Below, one piece after another: positions 15,912 through 23,371 of a stretch of DNA of 28,161 nt. Positions within the stretch are counted from its first letter, which is position 1. The number at the start of each line of letters is the position of its first letter. Position numbers and translations under genes: made by a program. The stretch is from Holophagaceae bacterium UBA1801 (GTDB lineage: Bacteria; Acidobacteriota; Holophagae; Holophagales; Holophagaceae): assembly GCA_002319925.1 (NCBI GenBank), contig DCFP01000140.1, forward strand, positions 1 to 28,161, given 5' to 3'. The notes under the pieces were generated by a model. It worked only from the letters and a program-made list of their open reading frames with translations, did no database searches and was not told the origin of the DNA.

Positions 15912-16916
15912 TCAGATCGCTTCCTGCTCCTGGTAGTGAGCGAGTATTTCCCCTGGGGAAGCCGTGGCTGTGCCTACCTTCCCCACGACAACGCCCGCCG
16001 CAGCGTTGGAAAGCATGGCGGCGGCCTGCCAGTCGCCTCCAGCCGCGATCGCCGCGCTGAAGACGGCGATTACGGTGTCGCCTGCACCGCTTACGTCGAA
16101 GACCTCGCGAGCCTCGGTGGGAATGAGCCAGGGATCCCGATGTCCGGAATCCGGCGCGAACAGAGCCATTCCCTTCTCGCTCCGGGTCACCAGCAGTCCC
16201 GCAAGCCCGAGGTCTTCTACCAAGTGCTTCCCGGCACGGGTCACCTCCGCATCGCTGCGAGTGTCAAATCCGGTGAGTTCGGACAGCTCCTTGGTGTTCG
16301 GTGTCATCAGGGTCGCACCACGGTAAAGCGCCCGGTGATTGGGTCTCGGATCCACGATCCAGGGAATGCCTTCCGCCCTGCAAAGGGACTGCACCGCTTC
16401 CATCACGGCGGAACACACCACACCCTTCGCATAGTCGGAAATGATGAGGGCTCCGGCGCCCTTGAGGGCTGTCTCGAGCTTTGACCGCAAGGCATCCACC
16501 GATGCGTCGCCGAGCTCACCGCGCTCTTCCCGGTCGATTCGCAGCATCTGCTGTTGCTGACCGATGACCCTCGTCTTGATGATGGTGGGACGCTGCCCAT
16601 CGACGATCGCACCCCTTGGATCGATCTTCCAACGCACCAGAAGATCCGTCAGACGTATTCCCGCGGCATCGTTCTGCATGACCCCAACCAGCGAGGGTTC
16701 GGCACCGATGGCTTTCAGATTGGCGGCCACATTGGCGGCCCCGCCGAGCACCGACTGCTCCCGCACGACCCGCACGATGGGCACGGGCGCTTCGGGGGAA
16801 ATGCGATTGACTTCGCCAAAGAGATACTCGTCGAGCATCAGATCGCCGAGGACCGCGACCTTGAGACCCTGGATCCGCGAAAGAAGCGCTTCTGCCTGGT
16901 TCCGGTCCAGTCTCAT
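15912..16916 (-). CDS. hldA: D-glycero-beta-D-manno-heptose-7-phosphate kinase
   Basis: A PfkB/ribokinase-family sugar kinase (334 aa) that phosphorylates heptose-7-phosphate at C1 on the way to ADP-heptose for the LPS inner core. VLGDLMLDEYLFGEVNRISP is the RfaE1/HldE signature, followed by GGAANVAANL (58-67) and the catalytic DVSGAGDTV near residue 270. The protein ends after the kinase domain, with no cytidylyltransferase (HldE C-terminal) fusion, so it is the stand-alone kinase form (also called RfaE1). Its ATG overlaps the Trm112-like stop by 4 bases (ATGA). It is the last gene of the ETF-QO - Trm112 - hldA group. It implies that the organism makes heptose-containing LPS. Confidence 0.9.
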   Translation of the reverse strand: MRLDRNQAEALLSRIQGLKVAVLGDLMLDEYLFGEVNRISPEAPVPIVRVVREQSVLGGAANVAANLKAIGAEPSLVGVMQNDAAGIRLTDLLVRWKIDPRGAIVDGQRPTIIKTRVIGQQQQMLRIDREERGELGDASVDALRSKLETALKGAGALIISDYAKGVVCSAVMEAVQSLCRAEGIPWIVDPRPNHRALYRGATLMTPNTKELSELTGFDTRSDAEVTRAGKHLVEDLGLAGLLVTRSEKGMALFAPDSGHRDPWLIPTEAREVFDVSGAGDTVIAVFSAAIAAGGDWQAAAMLSNAAAGVVVGKVGTATASPGEILAHYQEQEAI

Positions 16917-17110
16917 CGTTCCTTCCTTTCCTGGTCAGATCGAGCGGATTCCTGCAGCATGACCGGGATGCCGTCCTCGATGGGATAGATCAATCCGCAC
17001 ACGCGGCATCGCAGTCCGGAGGGCAGTTCCTCGAGATCGCCGTGACAGGCGGTGCCCTCGTACTCGGCCGGGCAACAAAGGATGGCAAGAAGTCGTGGAT
17101 CCAGCGTCAT
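16913..17110 (-). CDS. Trm112/YcaR-family zinc-binding protein (UPF0434)
   Basis: A 65-residue protein starting MTLDPRLLAILCCP, which is the usual Trm112/YcaR N-terminus; the open frame upstream (to 17197) lies inside the ETF-QO gene and is not conserved. Cys13, Cys22, Cys35 and Cys38 (CRVCG) form the probable zinc site, and LIYPIEDGIPVML is the family's C-terminal signature. Eukaryotic Trm112 activates several methyltransferases; the bacterial role is unclear. In E. coli the homologue ycaR lies between lpxK and kdsB, and here it abuts hldA, so the link to LPS genes recurs. It begins 17 bases after the ETF-QO stop. Confidence 0.85.
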   Translation of the reverse strand: MTLDPRLLAILCCPAEYEGTACHGDLEELPSGLRCRVCGLIYPIEDGIPVMLQESARSDQERKER

Positions 17111-17127
17111 GTCTAGCCCCGAATGCT

Positions 17128-18891
17128 TTAGCAAATGGTGTATTTCGGTCCGCCACCGCCTTCGGGAGGCGTCCAGATCACGTTCTGCTCGGGGCACTTG
17201 ATGTCACAGGTCTTGCAGTGCACGCAGTTGGAAAAGGCGATCTCGACCTTTTTGACCTTGCCCCGTTCATCGGGATGCATCTCGTAGACCTGGGCCGGAC
17301 AGAAGATGGTGCATGGCGAACCCTTGGTCTCCCAGCAGTTCACGCATACGTCATCCCCCTTGACGATCTTCAAGTGCGCGGGCTGGTGCTCGTCGTGGGC
17401 GACACCCGATTGATAGACATCGTCGAGCTTCTGGATGAACCGCTCTCCGTCGAACTTTACGCCAAGATCCAGCGAGTCCCGGTGGAGACCTGCCTTGCCG
17501 TAGTACCGTTCCGTGGTCACTGTGCAATCTGCGTCGTCCATGAAGTGGATCGGATCGCCAGGAGCCCAGCCGCCGGTGAGCAGCCCGAGGCCAAGGCGGA
17601 AGCCCGCCCAAGGCGAAAGCCCGTGGGCCACGACTCCATGGAAGTTGCGGGTCCGCTTCAGCTCTTCACCAGCCCATGACTCCAGATACACCTTCGAATA
17701 CTGCATGAGAAATGCTTCGCTGAAATCGTCTGCCAGCATGGCATCCACGATGGTCTGGGCGGCGCAAAGTCCCCCCTTCATGCCCAGGTGAATGCCTTTG
17801 AGACGCGCTGCGTTCACCATCTGCGCGGCATCCCCGACGAGCATGCCGCCGTCGAAAGCCAGGCGCGGCATGGAGTACCAGCCACCAATCGCCAGCGCCT
17901 TGCCGCCGTACTGGACCAGTTTGCCGCCCTTCAACAGTTTCGCGATGCGCTCGTGGGCTTTGAATTTCTGCAGCATCAAGTGGGCATCGGCAAAGGGGTC
18001 CTGGGTGTCCAGGCTGACGACATAGCCCACGGCCACGCGGTCTCCGCCAAGTTTATAGACGAAGGAACCACCGGATTCCCCGCCGGCCATGGGCCAGCCC
18101 GTGGAATGGAGCACGAAACCCTCAGGCACTTGCCCAGGCGGAACTTCCCAGATCTCCTTCGCGCCGGTTTCGTAAACCTGAGGATTCATGGCCTCCTTCT
18201 GCAGCCCCAGAACCTCTTCCAGCTCCCGCGCCAGATGCCCCCGCGGGCCTTCGCCAAAGATCGTGATCTTAGATTTGAGCCGATTGCCCGGTTCGAAATT
18301 GGCTTTCTTGGATCCATCCGGATTGACGCCCTTGTCCGCGGTCTGGACGCCCGCCACCCTTCGGTTGCCGGTCGGCCCATCCTCCCAGAGCACATGAATC
18401 CCCGCGAAACCGGGCAGGAGCATGACATCCACACCTGGAATTTCGCGCTTCTCAATTTCTGCCGCCATCCATCGCACCATCCTGGATAGCGAGATGATGG
18501 GGTTCCCGTGATTCCGGAAATACGGAGGCGTGAAGGGGAACTTGAATCCGCCCCGCTCGCTGGTCATGAGCCAGACTTCCTCGTTTTTCACATCGCCCTC
18601 AGAGGGGAAGCCTCGCTCCTGATAATCCGGACAAAGTTCGATCAGGGTCTTCGGATCCAGCACTGCCCCTGAAAAGGCGTGATCACCAATCTCATCGCCC
18701 TTCTCGATGAGACCGATGGTGAGTCCTTCCAGCTTCTTTCCATCCGGCTTCCTGTTCTGGTCCTCGATCAAGTCAAGCAAGCGCCACAGGGCGGTCAAAT
18801 TGCTGGGGCCCCCGCCCACGAACAGAACGTCGAACTCGAGTTCTTCCCGATCGACATCCGGACGGGCGGACTGGGTCGAAAAATCGTGCAT
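17128..18891 (-). CDS. Electron transfer flavoprotein-ubiquinone oxidoreductase
   Basis: ETF-QO passes electrons from reduced ETF (fatty and amino acid oxidation) to the quinone pool at the membrane. The 587 residues begin an FAD Rossmann site DVLFVGGGPSNLTALW (about 23-38). The family's DEIGDHAFSGAVLDP and VGDAAQMVNAARLKGIHLGM segments are present. The C-terminal ferredoxin-like domain carries CVNCWE...CPAQVYE and CVHCKTCDIKCPEQNVIW, containing the ligands for one [4Fe-4S] cluster. I chose the ATG at 18889-18891: GGAG lies 7 bases upstream, while the TTG at 18903 has none. EtfAB genes are not in this window. It heads a group with Trm112 and hldA. Confidence 0.92.
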   Translation of the reverse strand: MHDFSTQSARPDVDREELEFDVLFVGGGPSNLTALWRLLDLIEDQNRKPDGKKLEGLTIGLIEKGDEIGDHAFSGAVLDPKTLIELCPDYQERGFPSEGDVKNEEVWLMTSERGGFKFPFTPPYFRNHGNPIISLSRMVRWMAAEIEKREIPGVDVMLLPGFAGIHVLWEDGPTGNRRVAGVQTADKGVNPDGSKKANFEPGNRLKSKITIFGEGPRGHLARELEEVLGLQKEAMNPQVYETGAKEIWEVPPGQVPEGFVLHSTGWPMAGGESGGSFVYKLGGDRVAVGYVVSLDTQDPFADAHLMLQKFKAHERIAKLLKGGKLVQYGGKALAIGGWYSMPRLAFDGGMLVGDAAQMVNAARLKGIHLGMKGGLCAAQTIVDAMLADDFSEAFLMQYSKVYLESWAGEELKRTRNFHGVVAHGLSPWAGFRLGLGLLTGGWAPGDPIHFMDDADCTVTTERYYGKAGLHRDSLDLGVKFDGERFIQKLDDVYQSGVAHDEHQPAHLKIVKGDDVCVNCWETKGSPCTIFCPAQVYEMHPDERGKVKKVEIAFSNCVHCKTCDIKCPEQNVIWTPPEGGGGPKYTIC

Positions 18892-18920
18892 GCGTTTCTC
18901 CAAGAGCTGGCGAATCGTTC

Positions 18921-18928
18921 AGTGTAAC
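18921..18928 (-). promoter_or_regulatory. Candidate -10 element of ETF-QO (GTTACACT)
   Basis: GTTACACT on the minus strand predicts a leader of about 24 bases with the GGAG site. It is identical to the boxes upstream of hslO and prs. No good -35 is visible. Confidence 0.45.
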
Positions 18929-18951
18929 GCGGAGGCGGCCCTTTGCCCCAG

Positions 18952-18963
18952 CTCTGGCCAGAG
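18952..18963. repeat. 12-base perfect palindrome in the ETF-QO / PTPS-like divergent gap
   Basis: CTCTGGCCAGAG is a perfect palindrome, 24 bases upstream of the GTTACACT box. An inverted pair AGAGCTGG (18903-18910) and CCAGCTCT (18948-18955) also occurs. It could be an operator for a dimeric regulator, but short palindromes also occur by chance. Confidence 0.3.
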
Positions 18964-19039
18964 GACAGGTAGACCCGATTCCGCCCCATGGATTGCCACT
19001 TTGGCTCAAACTGGAGCATTCGAGTTCCGAGGTGGAATC

Positions 19040-19402
19040 ATGGCTTCCCCCCCTTCTAGTCTCACCTTCCTTGCCGCCGTGGAACGCCCGGTGTCAGTGG
19101 TCTTCCGGGCGGCGGGCGGAACCTGGGAAGGCCATGATTACCGCGTGGAAGTCATCGCCGAACGAATAGGCCTGGATGGCTACGATGTCGTGGTTGATTT
19201 CCGCGACCTTGAGGCCGCGCTTGACGCCTGGCTGGCCCCCTTGAATGGCCGGACCCTGGAAGAGGCTGGCATCGCGGGTCCCATCGAGATGGTCCAAAAA
19301 CTGTTGGATGATCTGGCGGCGAAGGTGCCTGCGCCTGCCCGCCTCGCGCAGGTTTCCCTCATCGATGGCCGCGGCCGCTGCATTTCCGTAAAATCGGCCT
19401 GA
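19040..19402 (+). CDS. Degenerate 6-pyruvoyl-tetrahydropterin synthase / QueD-like protein
   Basis: The 120 residues follow the PTPS/QueD plan: FLAAV (10-14), EGHDYRVEVIAE (30-41), VVDFRDLE (51-58), LN (68-69), PIE (81-83) and VSLIDGRG (106-112). Key positions are changed. FxAAH has Val14 for the zinc His; HGH is Glu30-Gly-His32; the catalytic Cys four residues before HGH is Gly26; and the LDHxxLN Asp and His are Trp64 and Leu65. Only one of the three zinc histidines remains, so enzyme activity is unlikely. GAGGTGG precedes the ATG. The frame is open upstream to 18707, but that overlaps ETF-QO. It ends directly at the signal peptidase start, suggesting co-expression. Family call is moderate; function unknown. 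Confidence 0.65.
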   Translation: MASPPSSLTFLAAVERPVSVVFRAAGGTWEGHDYRVEVIAERIGLDGYDVVVDFRDLEAALDAWLAPLNGRTLEEAGIAGPIEMVQKLLDDLAAKVPAPARLAQVSLIDGRGRCISVKSA

Positions 19403-19840
19403 ATGAAACTCTGGATTCCCTTCGCCGCTCTTGCACTGGCTCTGTCCCCCCTGGCCGTTGTCCATCCGGTGCGCGTTTCGGGGAAAAGTATGGAGCCGAC
19501 CTTGATCGATGGATCCCTGCACCTAGCCCTGCGCTCCTGGTGCGCGGGAACGCCCGTTCGCGGAGAGGTCTGGCTGCTGGAGGGCCCAAGTGGCCCCGTC
19601 ATCAAACGGGTCATCGGCCTTCCCGGAGACCACCTCGAACAGCGGGACGGGGAGCTGTTCCTAAATGGACCCCGAATGGATGAACCCTACGTCCGCCGAA
19701 TTGACCAAGGGGATGCGGGTCCGTGGGAGGCGGGTGAAGGTTATTTACTACTGGGGGACAATCGCCGGGAAAGCCAGGATAGCCGCGCCTGGGGAGCTTT
19801 GCCGCGCTCCGCCTTTCTTGCCAGGATTCCACTGCGCTGA
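19403..19840 (+). CDS. lepB: Signal peptidase I, short form
   Basis: An S26-family signal peptidase that cleaves signal peptides of exported proteins. At 145 residues it is much shorter than E. coli LepB. It has a single N-terminal membrane segment (about 4-20), then box B SGKSMEPTL with nucleophile Ser29, box D VIKRVIGLPGD with general base Lys68, and box E GDNRRESQDSRAWG. All catalytic boxes are intact. The ATG follows the PTPS-like stop with no gap and no separate ribosome site, so it probably depends on translation of the upstream gene. It may be a secondary signal peptidase rather than the housekeeping enzyme; that cannot be settled here. Confidence 0.85.
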   Translation: MKLWIPFAALALALSPLAVVHPVRVSGKSMEPTLIDGSLHLALRSWCAGTPVRGEVWLLEGPSGPVIKRVIGLPGDHLEQRDGELFLNGPRMDEPYVRRIDQGDAGPWEAGEGYLLLGDNRRESQDSRAWGALPRSAFLARIPLR

Positions 19841-19959
19841 ACCGCTCATCGGCGGACTTCTAGGCTGAAACAGAGTGCAACTTTGAATCGTTTTTCGCCC
19901 ACATCCGCCTTGTGACACGCTGCATTTGATCCGGCTGTTCCCCAAGGGATACCGGCCCC

Positions 19960-19967
19960 GTTACACT
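19960..19967 (+). promoter_or_regulatory. Candidate -10 element of prs (GTTACACT)
   Basis: GTTACACT lies 18 bases upstream of the prs ATG. It is the third identical copy of this octamer in front of a gene in the window. The rest of the 145-base gap (19841-19985) shows no gene or clear terminator. Confidence 0.45.
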
Positions 19968-19985
19968 GCTCTGAACGGGGAAAAC

Positions 19986-20933
19986 ATGTTTGGTGAGATG
20001 AAGGTCATTTCGGGCTCAAGTCATCCCGAGCTCGCAGCGGGCATCGCGAATCACATGGGGCTGTCGCTGGGCAAGGTGCGCTCCACGCGGTTCTCCAACG
20101 AGAACATCAAGGTCAAGATCGACGAGAACGTCCGCGAAGCCGATGTCTTCGTCATCCAGACCAGCTGCCCGCCCGTGAGCGACAATCTCATGGAACTGCT
20201 CATCCTCATCGATGCGCTGAAGTACGCTTCCGCCGGCCGCATCACGGCCGTACTGCCTTACTACCCCTATGCCCGCAGCGATAAGAAGGACGAGGCGCGC
20301 ATCTCCATCACCGCCCGGCTGGTTGCTGATCTGCTCCAGACGGCCGGTGCAGACCGCGTGCTCACGATGACCCTGCATGCCCCGCAGATCCTGGGTTTCT
20401 TCAGGACACCCGCGGATCAGCTCTTCGCCACGCCCATTCTCACCAACTATTTCCGGGCCTCGGATATCAGCAAATCCGTCATCGTCGCCACAGATGCAGG
20501 GGCAGCCAAAGTGGCGGGCCACTTCGCCAAGCGCCTTGGACTGCCCATGGCCATCATCGACAAGCGTCGCTTCGACGACACCGAAAAGGCCCAGAGTGTT
20601 GCTCTTATCGGCGAAGTGAAAGACAAGGACTGCATCATTTTCGACGACGAGATCGCCACGGGCGGTTCCATCCGCGAGGCTGCGAGAATCCTCAAGGATT
20701 TCGGGGCGGACAAGGTCAGGGTGGGCGTCACCCATCCCGTGTTCTCCGGCAAGTGCATCGAAACCCTCCAGACCGCCCAGCTGGACGAGCTGGTAGTGAC
20801 GGATACGATCCCTATCGGTCCCGAGAAGCGCGCGGGCCTGCCCAATCTAAAGGTCCTATCCACGGCTGCCATGTTCGGTGATGCGATCCTCCGGATCCAC
20901 GGCGGGCGCAGCATCAGCGAGATGATGGAATAG
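19986..20933 (+). CDS. prs: Ribose-phosphate pyrophosphokinase
   Basis: Prs makes PRPP from ribose-5-phosphate and ATP for purine, pyrimidine, histidine and NAD synthesis. The 315 residues start MFGEMKVISGSSHPELA; the frame is open to 19926, but that part is not conserved. Family motifs include RFSNENIKVKIDENVRE, YYPYARSDKKDEAR, LTMTLHAPQILGFF and the PRPP loop IIFDDEIATGGSI. The more common class I loop reads D(M/I)IDTAGT; the ATGGS form here is a variant. A GTTACACT box lies upstream, but the ribosome site (GGGG about 7 bases before ATG) is weak. It is a single gene converging with the kinase gene at 20955. Confidence 0.92.
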   Translation: MFGEMKVISGSSHPELAAGIANHMGLSLGKVRSTRFSNENIKVKIDENVREADVFVIQTSCPPVSDNLMELLILIDALKYASAGRITAVLPYYPYARSDKKDEARISITARLVADLLQTAGADRVLTMTLHAPQILGFFRTPADQLFATPILTNYFRASDISKSVIVATDAGAAKVAGHFAKRLGLPMAIIDKRRFDDTEKAQSVALIGEVKDKDCIIFDDEIATGGSIREAARILKDFGADKVRVGVTHPVFSGKCIETLQTAQLDELVVTDTIPIGPEKRAGLPNLKVLSTAAMFGDAILRIHGGRSISEMME

Positions 20934-20954
20934 GGCTGCCGCCTTTCCCGGGCA

Positions 20955-22370
20955 CTAGAGTTCTTTCCACGCCTTCAGCAGATTCCCGCCACTGCGCTGG
21001 GCTTCTGCGGTGCCTTCCTTCACGCGCTGACGCATGGTGTCGGGCAGGAGCCGCGCAGCCTCCAGAGCCTGAATGCGCTGAGGGGCGGACAGACTGCTCC
21101 ATTCCTGGATCAAGGCCGAGGCCCAGGCAGAATCGTGGAGACGGGCCCGGGCAGGCCATCGCCAGGACGATCCAAGTCCCGGTTCTTGAAGTTGCGGCAG
21201 GACGACCGCTCCCGTGCGCTGAGCGATGAGACTGGCTGCCTCGGCGGCTTCGGCCCGGGCGAAGGGATCCTGCAGAAGGGCGAGGATGGACTTCAAAGAA
21301 GCCTCCGTGCCTATCCGGCCCAACGCTTGGACCAGTGCGAATCGGGCGCCATCAGGCGCGATGGCTAGTTGTTCGAGCACGTACCTCTCGTCGCCAGGTT
21401 TTACGCTGGCGAGAAACCGTTCAGCCGCTGCACGGCGTGAGCCTACTCCGCCTGTGCGAAGGGCATCCAGATAGGGACTGAGCCGATCTTCATGCGTCTC
21501 GTCCTCTACGCCCTTCACCCGACTGACCGTAGGCTGATCGAGATCCTCTTGGCGGAATCCCGGCAGAGGCTCTTCGCCCCAGCCGGCGGCCGCCGCTGAT
21601 TCCAGCCAGCCCGACAGCTCAGTGGCGAGCGCAGACATGGAGGCTATCCGTCTCGCGGGATCCGGAGCCAAGGCGCGCATCAGGATGCCGGCCAGTCCAG
21701 GGGGGAAACCCGGACGCACCGATGCAGGAGGCAGTTGCACTTGGCTGTAGGGCTGGCCGGTCGTGAATTCGTACAGGATGGCTCCTAGGGCGTACACATC
21801 GCACCGCGCATCGACCCTGCGCGGGTCTCCGTGCTGCTCGGGAGCCATGTAGCCAATGGTTCCAACCACCATCCGCGATTGCGTCATGCGGGTGCCTTCT
21901 CCCCCTTCCCACAGGCACACGCCGAAATCCGTGACCTTCAAACGCCCATCCGCCGAGAACAGGAGATTGGAGGGTTTCAAATCGCGGTGGATGATTCCCG
22001 CGCTGTGGGCCACGCCCAGTGCTTCGGCCACTGGAATGAAGCGCCGGAGGATGCGCGAGGGAGCCTCCCCTCGGCAGTCCTTCACACTTCCGCCCGGCAG
22101 CAATTCCATTAGCAGGAAAGGCGTGGTTCCAACCTGTCCGTAGTCGTACACCTCCACCAGATGCGGGTGATGCAGCCGCTTCAGGACTTCCCCTTCCCGC
22201 AGGAACCGGCGGACTAGGTCCAGATCCGAACCAGCCTCAGCGCGCAGGAATTTCACGGCCAGCAGGCGATCGGGCTTGAAGGGATCCTCGGCGCGGTGGA
22301 CGACAGCCATTCCGCCTTCCCCAAGGCGTTCCATCACCCGAGCGCCGCCGACCATCCGGGGAAGAAGCAT
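20955..22370 (-). CDS. Soluble Ser/Thr protein kinase with C-terminal HEAT-like repeats
   Basis: The N-terminal 260 residues are a complete Hanks-type kinase: glycine loop LGEGGMAVVHRA (16-27), Lys40 in AVKFLR, HRDLKPSN (128-135), DFG (148-150), the activation segment with several Thr/Ser, and APE (176-178). A linker with DQPTVSRV (about 275-282) follows. The last 150 residues (LEQLAIAPDGARFALVQALGRIGTEASLKSILALLQD) look like HEAT/PBS-lyase-type helical repeats. There is no transmembrane segment or PASTA domain, so it is cytosolic, with HEAT repeats as the probable partner-binding part. Its start overlaps the upstream FHA-GGDEF stop by one base (TGATG). Substrates may be the two FHA-GGDEF proteins of the same operon. 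Confidence 0.88.
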   Translation of the reverse strand: MLLPRMVGGARVMERLGEGGMAVVHRAEDPFKPDRLLAVKFLRAEAGSDLDLVRRFLREGEVLKRLHHPHLVEVYDYGQVGTTPFLLMELLPGGSVKDCRGEAPSRILRRFIPVAEALGVAHSAGIIHRDLKPSNLLFSADGRLKVTDFGVCLWEGGEGTRMTQSRMVVGTIGYMAPEQHGDPRRVDARCDVYALGAILYEFTTGQPYSQVQLPPASVRPGFPPGLAGILMRALAPDPARRIASMSALATELSGWLESAAAAGWGEEPLPGFRQEDLDQPTVSRVKGVEDETHEDRLSPYLDALRTGGVGSRRAAAERFLASVKPGDERYVLEQLAIAPDGARFALVQALGRIGTEASLKSILALLQDPFARAEAAEAASLIAQRTGAVVLPQLQEPGLGSSWRWPARARLHDSAWASALIQEWSSLSAPQRIQALEAARLLPDTMRQRVKEGTAEAQRSGGNLLKAWKEL

Positions 22371-23314
22371 CAGATATCGCTCTCCACACGATTGCGCCCC
22401 AGGGCCTTGGCGCGGTAGAGCGCAACATCCGTGCGTGCGAGCAACGAGCCACCGTTGATGTCACGGCTCTGGAGCTGGGCGACTCCGAAGCAGCAGGTCA
22501 AATGGAAAGGTTCACCACCACCCTTGGGAGTGAGGGCTTCGCTCGCAATGGCTTTCCGCAGGTCTTCCGCCACGCTCACGGCTTCGGGACAGTGGGTCTC
22601 CGGCAGCACGATCAAGAATTCCTCCCCGCCGATGCGGCCCACCAGATCGCTCGTTCGGAGCCGGTTGATCGCGAGGGCCCCGAAGGTCTTCAAGGCGTCG
22701 TCTCCCGTCGCATGGCCGAAGCGATCGTTCACGCTCTTGAAATGATCGAGGTCAGCCAGCACGAGGGAAAGGGGCCGCCGGTAGCGCCTCGCCAGGTCCG
22801 CGTGCTTTTCCAGAAAATTGAGCACTGCCGAGCGATTGCTCACGCCGGTCAGCGTGTCGAGGCTGGTCTGAGCGATCATGGCTTCGTGGTAGTGGCGTTC
22901 CAGTTCATCCAGCCGCTTCAGCTTGAAGGCATGGGCTCCGACTCGGACCACATCGCCGTTCTGTAGCGCGATGGGCACCTTGGGCTTCTCGATGCGCCTT
23001 CCATTGATGAAGGAACCGTTGGTGGATCCCAGGTCCGTGATCTGCACCATGTGCCCGGTGTCCCCGATCCGCGACAGCGTCAATTGGGCGTGGTGACGGC
23101 TCACCTCCGCTTCGGGCAGGCTCACGTCGTTCTCCGACGAGCGGCCGATGCTGACTCCAGGCACACGCAAGGGAATCACCTCGCCAATGGGATCGCCGAC
23201 GTACCGGATCAGTGCCCATTCCTCGTCCCCATGTCCAAATCGAAGACTGGGCATGGAGGCGTATTGGGTCGTCTGATCGGGTTCTGACGGATCGTCAGGT
23301 CGCAAGGAATGCAT
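22370..23314 (-). CDS. FHA-GGDEF diguanylate cyclase (second copy in operon)
   Basis: A 314-residue protein in three parts. A short N-terminal tail holds DQTTQY (13-18). The FHA domain (about 33-135) has GRSSEND (57-63), SRHHAQ (72-77) and GSTNGSFING (96-105), the residues that bind phosphothreonine. The GGDEF domain (about 150-314) has DTLTGVSNRS, LADLDHFKSVND, GGEEF (229-233) and I-site RTSD (220-223). It should make c-di-GMP, with feedback inhibition, and bind a phospho-Thr partner. No membrane segment is present. It lies 57 bases after a paralogue (23372-24364) and overlaps the downstream kinase gene by one base. Confidence 0.92.
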   Translation of the reverse strand: MHSLRPDDPSEPDQTTQYASMPSLRFGHGDEEWALIRYVGDPIGEVIPLRVPGVSIGRSSENDVSLPEAEVSRHHAQLTLSRIGDTGHMVQITDLGSTNGSFINGRRIEKPKVPIALQNGDVVRVGAHAFKLKRLDELERHYHEAMIAQTSLDTLTGVSNRSAVLNFLEKHADLARRYRRPLSLVLADLDHFKSVNDRFGHATGDDALKTFGALAINRLRTSDLVGRIGGEEFLIVLPETHCPEAVSVAEDLRKAIASEALTPKGGGEPFHLTCCFGVAQLQSRDINGGSLLARTDVALYRAKALGRNRVESDI

Positions 23315-23371
23315 AGGGCTGGAAACCGCGCGAGGTGAAAGCCATTCTAGGGTAGTAAAGGGGATACCGCA

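Noticed and set aside
17788..18489. 233-residue plus-strand frame inside ETF-QO
   Set aside because: It lies wholly antisense to a strongly conserved ETF-QO sequence and shows no motif.
20016..20735. 239-residue frame antisense to prs
   Set aside because: Low-complexity Asp/Gly/Val composition typical of an antisense shadow; the prs frame is fully conserved.
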